From Anaerolineae bacterium (GTDB lineage: Bacteria > Chloroflexota > Anaerolineae > UBA1429): DNA of 33,102 nucleotides. Both the position numbers and the translations under genes were made by a program. Each line of letters begins with the position of its first letter. The first letter of the stretch is position 1. Location: positions 1 to 33,102 of the forward strand of contig JAGGYI010000210.1 in NCBI GenBank assembly GCA_021162655.1, read 5' to 3'. A model generated the notes under the pieces. That model saw only the letters and a list, made by a program, of their open reading frames with translations. It was not told the DNA's origin and ran no database searches. Shown one piece after another: positions 25,862 to 33,102 of the stretch.

Positions 25862-28800
25862 GAGAGATTCCCTGGCGGGGATGGCTTTGGCCTTTGTTGC
25901 TCGGCGCGGTGGGGTTGCTGCTCTATGGGGCGCCTTTGCTGAGCCAAGGGCCCTTGATTGAATATTCCAGTGGATTCATGGGCACTGTGACGGACCTTGC
26001 CACAGGGGAGCCCATTGTAGGGGCCCGGGTATCCGTTGGGAAAAGGTCTGCGATCACGGACCAGGCGGGGCGCTACATCTTGCCCTTGCCCGCAGGGGTG
26101 TACAATGTGCGTGTTCAAGCCCCAGAGTACATCGGGATGACGCAAACCTACCAGCGGGTTCAGGAATCCGGTTGGACCTCGCTTTCCTTGGAGATGATTC
26201 CCCAACATCCCAGCCCTCAGGAGGCCAGGGTGATCGACGAGAGGGTAATGCACCCCGGCCAAGAGCCCCCAAGCGAAGAGGAAGTTAGGGCCAGGGGGTA
26301 TGGGCTCTCCAATGTCCAAGTTCCACCGAGCACCATTCGGGTGCTGATGCCTGATGGTTCTGTTGTGGTCATGCCTTTAGATGAGTATCTCAAGGGCGTT
26401 GTTGCCCAGGAGGTGCCGGCCTATTGGCCGATGGAGGCGCTCAAGGCCCAGGCAGTGGCTGCGCGAAGCTATGCGGCGACACGGCATGCTCATAGTGATG
26501 TTGGGGCGGACGTTTGCACGACAGTCCATTGCCAGGCATGGAGCGCGACCCATTATGATACAACGGACCAAGCGGTGGATGAGACTCATGGGGTTGTGGC
26601 TACTTATGCAGGGAATATCATTCATGCTTTCTTTTTTGCGCATTGTAATGGGCATACACGCAATAGCGAGGATGTCTGGGGAGGGTATCTACCCTATTGC
26701 CGCAGTGTGAGCTGCCCCTGTGGGTATACCTATTTTTGGGGGCACGGTGTAGGAATGTGCCAGCAGGGGGCTCGGGTATTGGCTGTTCAAGGGCAGGATT
26801 TCGAGGCCATTCTCAAACATTATTACACTGGCATAGAGGTAACTCGTCCCTCACCTGGGCGGATTGTTTATGCTTCTGTGGATCCTCTCTCTGGAGATAC
26901 AAACACTTGGTTTACTTATCAGGCCTTTTATGAAAGCGCTCTGGGGGATCTTCCTGCCATTGCAAGCGTGTTGATCGATGGGCAGGCGAGGGCTTTGCAG
27001 CGAGTCCCTGAGAGTTCGAGGAATCTGTATCGCCTGGTCACCAAGCTTGCGCCTGGGGAACATACTTTTCGCTTCCATTTTGACGATGGGTATGGCCATT
27101 CTTCTGCAGTACCTAATGTGGGGACCTTTGTTGGGCCCTCTGTTTCTGAAGCGGAGCCAACTGTTCCGGTGCCAACCCTTCCACCGACACCCACCAGTGC
27201 CCAAGTCCGGGACTTTTTCTGGTCCACTCGTCAGGACTGGGAGGGAGGGACCCTCGATGGTTTGGAAGTCGTTGCGCAAGCCGAGGGGGCTTTACGCTTG
27301 ACGTCTGGTACCGTAGAGGGAGAATATCTCTCTCTGCCGGTGCAGAGTCCTTTCCCTTTTATGGCGTTGGGTGTTTGTTGGATTACTAGTCCCGCTAGCC
27401 GTGGTTCTCTGTCGTTCGACGTTCGTTTGAGCCAGGATGGAGATTCTTGGGGAGAGTGGTGTTCTCTCCAGGAGGATGAAGATGCACCCGGGCGCCATGG
27501 CTGGCATTCAACAAACCTCCTTTTAGGGGAGGGGCGCTTTTTCCAGTACCGAGTTCGTTTTCGGGTTTCTTCCGAGGGCGAATCCCCTGTTCTCACCAGT
27601 TTACGGGTGGTTTGTCTCGATACACGCCCTGGCCCGACGGCGGCCGAGTTGGCGGCTACCTACGGTGGGGTATCATCTTCACGGCCTCTGGTGATCCCTC
27701 GTAGTGCTTGGGGGGCTGAGGAGCATTTGATGTTCTGGCCCCCAGAGTATCGGGTTCCTAAAGTAATCATTTTGCACCATACTGGGAGTGCCGATACGGG
27801 CCTCGATCCTGCAGCTGTTGTGCGGGCACTGTACTATTACGATGCCGTGGTTCGCGAGTGGGGGGATATCGGCTATAACTATCTCATCGATCGCTTTGGG
27901 AATATCTATGAGGGGCGTTCGGGAGGCCCAGGAGTGGTGGGCAGACATGCCAGACGCTTCGATTGGGGAAGCATAGGGGTAGCTCTTATCGGAGATTACG
28001 ATAAAGAGGACGTCCCCTCTGCAACTCTCGAGCGCCTGGAGGAATGGTTGGCTTGGCAGTGTCGGGATTATTTCATCTCTCCCCTAGGTGAGGGAGCGTT
28101 TATCGATCAGGAAGGGCTGCCAAAGATCATGGCCCATCGTGATTGCGCGGCGAATACTTGCCCTGGCGAGCGTCTTTATGCCCTTTTGCCTGAGATCCGT
28201 CTTCGCACATTGCAGAAAATGGCTCAGATTCCCCCTCACATCGAGCTAGCTTCTCCTCGAGAGGGGGAGGCTGTGCGAGGAGTGGTACACGTCTCTCTAG
28301 AAGCCAGCGCAAACCTTGAGCGGGTGGATTATTTTGTTGATGGGGTCTTGAGGGCAAGTGTTGACCAGGAACCCTTTGGCTGGCGATGGAACACTTTAGA
28401 AGAGCCGGAGGGAGTTCATGTAATACGTGCGGTAGCTCATAATGCGGCTGGTGAGGCAGAGGATGAAGTTCAGGTCCGAGTAGATAATACTTTGCCAGGA
28501 GGGGAGGTACAAGCACCAGCTTGGAATAGTTCACCATGGGTTCCCTTTACTATTCAAAGTGAAGAGGCGACAGCTGTTCAGTTCAGCAATGATTGGGTCT
28601 GGGAGGGAGAAGAGCTTTACCATGCGGCAGGAAGTGGCCACGTGGTTGAGGATCCGCAGGCATTGAATGGTCAAGCTTGGATGGGAAGGGCGGGAACCGA
28701 TGTTCCTGGAGGGTGGTACGGCCCATATACTTGTGATCTACCTAGTTGGCGGGATTATTGGGTATACTTTCGCCTCAAGACTCCTGATCGAACTTTGCAA

Positions 28801-29568
28801 GCAGGTTTGGCTACGCTTGACATTGTAGATAACCAAGGGCAGAGACGCTATGCTTTGCGGGAGATCTCGGGACCCGACTTTGCTCGTAGTGGAGCTTACG
28901 AGGAGTTCCCCTTGCAACTGGAGTACCGAGACCGCTGGCCAACTTGCTCTACTCCTGGGCGGGATGATGGGCTCGAATTTCGTACCTGGTTCAGTGGAGC
29001 GGGAGACCTTTATTTGGACAGAATAAGTATTTTCAGCGCTCCTCAAGCACTCAATGGCCCAGCCATCACTTGGAAGATTCGAGAGGAAGAGGGGCTCCAA
29101 AGGGTTCTTGTGCGCCTTTTGGATGAAGCAGGAAATGCACAAGAATATCAACTTGCTGTTGGGTTGGATAGGACGCCACCTCAGTGGGTGGGTTACGGTT
29201 TTCGTTCGGCGTGGGTGGAAGACGCCCTTTCAGGGCTGGATGTAGCGAGTGCTCAATGGGCCGTTTCTAGAGATGGAGGTGCCCATTGGGAAGCTTGGCA
29301 GAACCTTCAAGTGGAGGGCATATCTGGAACGCGAACGGTACAGTTAGTGGCACCATCGGCAGAGGGCACTCACTTGCGCTTCCGGATTAGTGATTTGGCC
29401 GGTAATGAAAGTATCAGTGCGCCTCTGCCGTTAGAAGGCAGCCCCACGGCCACTCCGACAGCTTCCTTGCAGCCAACGAGTACTCCTACACCAGAACTTA
29501 CTCTGCCGGCAACTCCCACTGTAACCCGCACTCTGGTTTTTCTCCAGCTTCCCCTGCTCTTCAAGTAA
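25858..29568 (+). CDS. Large secreted SpoIID/LytB-domain + PGRP/N-acetylmuramoyl-L-alanine amidase protein with accessory domains
   Basis: N-terminal TM/signal; carboxypeptidase-regulatory-like repeat (GTVTDLATGEPIVGARVSVG); SpoIID (MPLDEYLKGVVAQEVPAYWPMEALKAQAVAARSYA, GHGVGMCQQGA); PGRP (IPRSAWGAEE, VIILHHTGS, YNYLIDRFGNIYEGR, MAHRDCAANTCPGERLY); Ig-like and Pro/Thr-rich tail. Confidence 0.88.
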   Translation: MREIPWRGWLWPLLLGAVGLLLYGAPLLSQGPLIEYSSGFMGTVTDLATGEPIVGARVSVGKRSAITDQAGRYILPLPAGVYNVRVQAPEYIGMTQTYQRVQESGWTSLSLEMIPQHPSPQEARVIDERVMHPGQEPPSEEEVRARGYGLSNVQVPPSTIRVLMPDGSVVVMPLDEYLKGVVAQEVPAYWPMEALKAQAVAARSYAATRHAHSDVGADVCTTVHCQAWSATHYDTTDQAVDETHGVVATYAGNIIHAFFFAHCNGHTRNSEDVWGGYLPYCRSVSCPCGYTYFWGHGVGMCQQGARVLAVQGQDFEAILKHYYTGIEVTRPSPGRIVYASVDPLSGDTNTWFTYQAFYESALGDLPAIASVLIDGQARALQRVPESSRNLYRLVTKLAPGEHTFRFHFDDGYGHSSAVPNVGTFVGPSVSEAEPTVPVPTLPPTPTSAQVRDFFWSTRQDWEGGTLDGLEVVAQAEGALRLTSGTVEGEYLSLPVQSPFPFMALGVCWITSPASRGSLSFDVRLSQDGDSWGEWCSLQEDEDAPGRHGWHSTNLLLGEGRFFQYRVRFRVSSEGESPVLTSLRVVCLDTRPGPTAAELAATYGGVSSSRPLVIPRSAWGAEEHLMFWPPEYRVPKVIILHHTGSADTGLDPAAVVRALYYYDAVVREWGDIGYNYLIDRFGNIYEGRSGGPGVVGRHARRFDWGSIGVALIGDYDKEDVPSATLERLEEWLAWQCRDYFISPLGEGAFIDQEGLPKIMAHRDCAANTCPGERLYALLPEIRLRTLQKMAQIPPHIELASPREGEAVRGVVHVSLEASANLERVDYFVDGVLRASVDQEPFGWRWNTLEEPEGVHVIRAVAHNAAGEAEDEVQVRVDNTLPGGEVQAPAWNSSPWVPFTIQSEEATAVQFSNDWVWEGEELYHAAGSGHVVEDPQALNGQAWMGRAGTDVPGGWYGPYTCDLPSWRDYWVYFRLKTPDRTLQAGLATLDIVDNQGQRRYALREISGPDFARSGAYEEFPLQLEYRDRWPTCSTPGRDDGLEFRTWFSGAGDLYLDRISIFSAPQALNGPAITWKIREEEGLQRVLVRLLDEAGNAQEYQLAVGLDRTPPQWVGYGFRSAWVEDALSGLDVASAQWAVSRDGGAHWEAWQNLQVEGISGTRTVQLVAPSAEGTHLRFRISDLAGNESISAPLPLEGSPTATPTASLQPTSTPTPELTLPATPTVTRTLVFLQLPLLFK

Positions 29569-29575
29569 AGGTTAT

Positions 29576-30478
29576 TTATTTTCGAGGGATGCGTAGTTGT
29601 TGCCCAGCACGGATCAGTTCCGGGCTGGGGAGACTCTTTTTATTTGCTTCCCAAATGGTGCGCCAGGGGATTCCAAACTTGCGCGAGATGCTATAAAGGG
29701 TATCTCCTGGCTGAACAGTGTAAAGTACCATCTCATCGCCAGGGCGAGTAGGAGTTAGAGCAGGAGGGAAGAGAGTCTTCTCTTGGATGGTCAAAGTTGG
29801 GGTGCTTTGGGAGAGGGGAGTTGGGAGCTCAACGGACATGGTGCCTTGAGCTGGCTCTGGGGAGAGGGGTTGTCCTAGCTGTACATCGATTTCTTGACCA
29901 GCTTGTACCTGGGCAGTTTGTTCGCCCATAGAGATCTCGACTGTTCCTTCGTAAACGGTAACGTGGATGTGATTCTTTTCGAGCACTTGACATTGAAAAG
30001 CTGCGTGTTGGGTATGCACAGTGGCGGGGAGGGTTTGGATCTCAAAACGCGTTCCTTGCAGGGGTTTTCGCTGGAGTTTGGAGAGAACTTGGCCCTTTTC
30101 TAAGCTCAAGATGGCGACCAAGGCACGGGACATGGCCGTACGATAAAGGTCGAGAATGCTCAGTTGAGTTTTGCTTCCTATCTCGACAAGTTCGCTATCC
30201 CCAAAACTTAACCGCGCTCGGGTATTATCCCCTGTAGTGACTTGATCTCCTCTCTGAAGGGTGGTGTTTTGCCCTGCGGTGATGGGAGGATCCGTGCCGG
30301 CATCGGCGCGAGTAATGATGGCCTCTCCTTCCAGGACAACGAGAGTAGCCCTAACGGGTGCGGGGGCGCTTCGATTTTGTAGCCAATGCAGAGCACCCGC
30401 TACTGCAATGACAGCAAGGACAAGGAGAACGAGAGAGATAGAACGCCGATTGCCATTTTTTTGAACCGTGTAGCTCAT
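29576..30478 (-). CDS. Membrane-anchored FecR-domain protein with C-terminal LysM
   Basis: N-terminal TM; FecR-like LQRGDQVTTGDNTRARLSFGDSELVEIGSKTQLSIL; LysM VLYTVQPGDTLYSISRKFGIPWRTIWEANKKSLPSPELIRAGQQLRIP. ATG overlaps miaA stop (ATGA). Confidence 0.87.
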   Translation of the reverse strand: MSYTVQKNGNRRSISLVLLVLAVIAVAGALHWLQNRSAPAPVRATLVVLEGEAIITRADAGTDPPITAGQNTTLQRGDQVTTGDNTRARLSFGDSELVEIGSKTQLSILDLYRTAMSRALVAILSLEKGQVLSKLQRKPLQGTRFEIQTLPATVHTQHAAFQCQVLEKNHIHVTVYEGTVEISMGEQTAQVQAGQEIDVQLGQPLSPEPAQGTMSVELPTPLSQSTPTLTIQEKTLFPPALTPTRPGDEMVLYTVQPGDTLYSISRKFGIPWRTIWEANKKSLPSPELIRAGQQLRIPRK

Positions 30479-31434
30479 GAGGATAGGCCCTCTTTTTTGG
30501 TGTCCTGCTCCCAAAAGGTTAGGACCGCTTCCAAAAGGGCGGAGACGTCCAGTTGGGCGGCATCGAGCCAGTGAATGGAGCGATCAGAGAGGCGAAACCA
30601 ATTATACTGTTGACGGACAAAGCGTCGAGTGTGTCTCTTGATCAGAGCAATGGCTTCTTCTAGAGAAACTTCGCCCCGCAAGTACTGGCCTATTTGTTTG
30701 TATCCCAAGCCAGACATAGAGGGAAGTTCATATCCGTAGCCCCGAGCTACTAGCTCTCGCACCTCTTCGACGAGTCCTTCGGCAATCATGCGGTCAACTC
30801 GAGCGTCGATGCGTTTGTAGAGTTCTGGCCGGGGTAGCGTTAGCCCCAACTTGTACACGTGATAGGGAGGAGGAGCTTTTTTCTGCAGTTGGGAGATAGG
30901 TTTGCCCGTGTGATAATATACTTCTAAGGCTCTGATGACTCGCCGTACATTACGAGGGTCGATCCGTTTTGCAGCTAGGGGATCCACCTGGGCAAGGCGC
31001 TCGTGGAGGTGCTGAGGGCCAAAGCGCTCGGCTTCTCTTTCCAATTCGGCCCGCAAAGATTCATCGGGGGGGACGTGGGGGATCGTCCATCCCTCTAGAA
31101 GGGCTCGGATGTAAAGACCTGTGCCGCCGACGAGCATGGGGAGTTTTCCTCTTGACCAAATATCTTGGATGGCTTGATTGGCCAGTTCTTGGTATTGGGC
31201 CAGGGTCAAGGTTTGGTCTGGATCGACGATATCGATAAGGTGATGGCGAAGGCGGGCTCGCTCCTCGGGCGTGGGCTTGGCTGTGCCAATATCCATATAG
31301 CGGTAAATCTGTCTGGAATCGGCGGAAACCACTTCGGCAGCCAAGTGTGCTCCCAATTGAAGTGCTAGGGCAGTTTTCCCCACGGCTGTGGGTCCCAGGA
31401 TGACGAGCACCTTGGGTGAGTTATCGCTCCCCAT
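30475..31434 (-). CDS. miaA: tRNA dimethylallyltransferase
   Basis: VLVILGPTAVGKTALALQLGAHLAAEVVSADSRQIYRYMDIGTAKP, LVGGTGLYIRALLEG, RRVIRALEVYYHTGKPIS, RFVRQQYNWFR. Confidence 0.95.
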   Translation of the reverse strand: MGSDNSPKVLVILGPTAVGKTALALQLGAHLAAEVVSADSRQIYRYMDIGTAKPTPEERARLRHHLIDIVDPDQTLTLAQYQELANQAIQDIWSRGKLPMLVGGTGLYIRALLEGWTIPHVPPDESLRAELEREAERFGPQHLHERLAQVDPLAAKRIDPRNVRRVIRALEVYYHTGKPISQLQKKAPPPYHVYKLGLTLPRPELYKRIDARVDRMIAEGLVEEVRELVARGYGYELPSMSGLGYKQIGQYLRGEVSLEEAIALIKRHTRRFVRQQYNWFRLSDRSIHWLDAAQLDVSALLEAVLTFWEQDTKKEGLSS

Positions 31435-31440
31435 GTTTTT

Positions 31441-31830
31441 CTAGTCTATCCCTATGCCTGTGATGATTCTCAAGCGACGTAAAGTGTCCTTTGGTCCCAG
31501 CTCGATGGCTACTAGGTCAATGCGCCAGCTCACTTCTAGGTCTCGTTCTGCAAGGTAGATCTCAGCTAGCTCACATAGGCGGTTGAGTTGGGCTTCAGTC
31601 AGAGCTTCCTCCGGCGCTCCTGCGGTGTGCCCGTGGCGTGTCTTGACCTCAACAAAGACCCAACAGTCACCATCTTGAGCGATGATATCGATTTCGCCTT
31701 GAGGGCAGCGCCAGTTTCTCTCAATGAGTATGTAGCCACGCTTTTGAAGAGCCTGGCTAGCCAGGCTCTCTCCCAAGAGACCCGTGTGTCTGGTCGAATT
31801 TCTCTTTGAGGGAGATGTTGCTTTGCGCAC
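31441..31830 (-). CDS. YraN / UPF0102 family endonuclease-like protein
   Basis: GLLGESLASQALQKRGYILIERNWRCPQGEIDIIAQDGDCWVFVEVKTRHGHTAGAPEEALTEAQLNRL. GTG start at 31830. Confidence 0.85.
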   Translation of the reverse strand: MRKATSPSKRNSTRHTGLLGESLASQALQKRGYILIERNWRCPQGEIDIIAQDGDCWVFVEVKTRHGHTAGAPEEALTEAQLNRLCELAEIYLAERDLEVSWRIDLVAIELGPKDTLRRLRIITGIGID

Positions 31831-31861
31831 AATCGCTCCCTTGGCCTGGTCTTTGAGTCTT

Positions 31862-31870
31862 ATTATAGCA
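31862..31870 (-). promoter_or_regulatory. Extended -10 promoter candidate for yraN-miaA-fecR/lysM
   Basis: Minus strand TG-C-TATAAT (TATAAT at 31867-31862), about 30 nt upstream of GTG 31830. Confidence 0.5.
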
Positions 31871-31916
31871 TGGGAAGGGTTTTCTGGGTACAGGGTGGAA
31901 CCAAGGAACCGTTTAC

Positions 31917-31948
31917 CCAAAAAGAACCCTGCCTTCAAGGCAGGGTTC
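31917..31948 (-). terminator. Intrinsic terminator for the arsR/ferredoxin unit
   Basis: Minus strand GAACCCTGCC-TTGAA-GGCAGGGTTC followed by TTTTT. Confidence 0.85.
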
Positions 31949-31984
31949 CTGATCTCTCTTTGGCTCCCTTGATTGGTAGCTCTT

Positions 31985-32071
31985 TCAAACTCCTTCAAAT
32001 TTGATTACTACCTCGGGTGCTATCTTCTCTAAAAAGATGCCCACACCAATGTAAAGCAAAAAAACCAGAAT
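31985..32071 (-). other. Short hydrophobic reading frame: unrecognised small membrane peptide or 3' remnant of a permease
   Basis: Minus-strand frame ILVFLLYIGVGIFLEKIAPEVVIKFEGV* between ferredoxin stop and the terminator; no ATG/GTG start, only ATT/CTG/TTG, with GAGAGG upstream. Confidence 0.3.
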
Positions 32072-32104
32072 GTTAGATACCTCTCAATTGGCGATTTTTT
32101 CCGC

Positions 32105-32431
32105 TTATTGCTCTCCTCCCCTGGACGAATTTGGAATTTTCCCTTCCTCAATCAATTGCTTTTTTACTTTTGCCCAAATCCCATGTTTCTTATAAAGCTT
32201 TCTGACTTCCTGTATGTCGGGGAAAGTTATAGCGTTTCCAAGACAGAGATTAGCGCAGGTGGTACATCCTACGACACATTGAAAGGGGCGTACAACCTTG
32301 GGGCCGTCTTTGGTCCATTCGTAAACATTTTTCCCACAATTCATGCACATCCCACATTTTACGCATTTACTTAGGTCTATAGTGGGATACCATTTAACCT
32401 TTTCTCGTGGATACCCTGTTAACCATGCCAT
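32105..32431 (-). CDS. 4Fe-4S ferredoxin-type protein
   Basis: DLSKCVKCGMCMNCGKNVYEW and CVVGCTTCANLCLGNAITFPD cysteine clusters. Confidence 0.82.
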   Translation of the reverse strand: MAWLTGYPREKVKWYPTIDLSKCVKCGMCMNCGKNVYEWTKDGPKVVRPFQCVVGCTTCANLCLGNAITFPDIQEVRKLYKKHGIWAKVKKQLIEEGKIPNSSRGGEQ

Positions 32432-32434
32432 CTT

Positions 32435-32815
32435 TCAATCTCCTTTTCTTATGTTTTGCGCTCTCGCGCACTTATATTTCAAACCTGATTCTATCACTCT
32501 TTTTGCTCTTTCTCTATCCTTCTGAATGACGTCTTCATCATTTAGCCATTTTGATAATAACTTTACCAGTTCTAGGTGATAATCATTAATCTTTTCGTTG
32601 TTTATCGAATAATATATCCATACTCCTTCGCGTCTATCAGTTACAAATCCCGCATCTCTGAGAATGCCCAAGTTCCTGGATGCCCTTGTTTGTGAAATAT
32701 CTAGTGCCTGCATAATTTCGCAAACACAAAGTTCGTCCCATTCTTGAAGAATTTTGAGGATGCGAAGTCTCACTTCGTCAGACAGTGCCTTTAACACCTT
32801 AATTAATTCTCGCAT
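32435..32815 (-). CDS. ArsR/SmtB-family transcriptional regulator
   Basis: LKALSDEVRLRILKILQEWDELCVCEIMQALDISQTRASRNLGILRDAGFVTDRREGVWIYYSI; ELCVCE metal-binding-type motif. Confidence 0.92.
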   Translation of the reverse strand: MRELIKVLKALSDEVRLRILKILQEWDELCVCEIMQALDISQTRASRNLGILRDAGFVTDRREGVWIYYSINNEKINDYHLELVKLLSKWLNDEDVIQKDRERAKRVIESGLKYKCARAQNIRKGD

Positions 32816-32826
32816 AGTCTTTCTTT

Positions 32827-32846
32827 ATATTTAAATATTTAAATAT
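32827..32846. promoter_or_regulatory. Perfect 20-bp palindrome, putative ArsR operator
   Basis: ATATTTAAATATTTAAATAT equals its own reverse complement; 12 bp upstream of the arsR ATG. Confidence 0.75.
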
Positions 32847-32866
32847 CCGCATACACAGCATGCAAC

Positions 32867-32895
32867 ATTATAACCAACAATATCTACTTTGTCAA
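32867..32895 (-). promoter_or_regulatory. Consensus sigma70 promoter for arsR-ferredoxin
   Basis: Minus strand TTGACA (32895-32890), exactly 17-nt spacer, TATAAT (32872-32867). Confidence 0.88.
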
Positions 32896-32957
32896 GAGTT
32901 TTCCTCTTATGGGGCAAGTCGGAGGGATACTTTTTTGGGGATAGCCATAAAAAATAG

Positions 32958-33030
32958 CTCCTCGGGCTGGACTCGAACCAACAACCAACCGGTTAACAGC
33001 CGGCCGCTCTACCGATTGAGCTACCGAGGA
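32958..33030 (-). tRNA. tRNA-Asn (anticodon GTT), CCA not encoded
   Basis: Minus strand TCCTCGG...GAGC-G-GCCGG-CTGTTAA-CCGGT...GTTGGTTCGAGTCCAGC-CCGAGGA-G; 3' flank is CTATTTTTT. Confidence 0.95.
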
Positions 33031-33043
33031 ACTTTCGAGCGCT

Positions 33044-33072
33044 ATTCTATACGAATTTTGCCGCTGCGTCAA
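33044..33072 (-). promoter_or_regulatory. Sigma70-type promoter of tRNA-Asn
   Basis: Minus strand TTGACG (33072-33067), 17-nt spacer, TAGAAT (33049-33044). Confidence 0.75.
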
Positions 33073-33102
33073 ATTCTTTTATTCCTTGTGATCTCCGTTG
33101 AC

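Noticed and set aside
32884-33072. 62-aa ORF containing SVAQSVERPAVNRLVVGSSPARGAI
   Set aside because: It is the translation of the tRNA-Asn gene and flanks, a common false ORF.
1-33102. CRISPR arrays, transposons, prophage or defence systems
   Set aside because: No repeat-spacer pattern, transposase, integrase, phage structural or recognisable defence gene was found on either strand.

Overview
The 33.1-kb window is gene-dense and looks like a bacterial chromosome, possibly a thermophilic Chloroflexota-like lineage (an inference from gene content and protein style, not proven). From left to right it contains: an EpsI-like/exosortase pair; an M23 peptidase; a glycerophosphodiesterase; glyA with a structured leader; an ECF sigma/anti-sigma pair; tRNA-Leu(CAA); a class II aldolase; a leftward sugar-acid gene block; an ORF fusing a PadR-type HTH to a GH57 branching enzyme; a GntR/LacI-type regulator; an aldo/keto reductase; a nitrilase-family hydrolase; a lone CBM48-like domain; an alkaline-phosphatase-superfamily protein; endonuclease V; a large SpoIID+PGRP amidase protein; FecR/LysM, MiaA and YraN genes; an AT-rich ArsR/ferredoxin unit; and tRNA-Asn(GTT). 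Most interesting observations: (1) the operon lacI-uxaE-SDR-HAD-larA-like-gnd, which can be read as a hexuronate -> mannonate -> gluconate -> pentose-phosphate route using a nickel-pincer epimerase; (2) the PadR::GH57 fusion; (3) an attenuator-like hairpin in a ~170-nt glyA leader; (4) a tandem operator at the start of a probably leaderless lacI; (5) the SpoIID+amidase fusion. No CRISPR array, rRNA, transposase or phage gene was seen. All product calls come from reading the translations; no database search was run.
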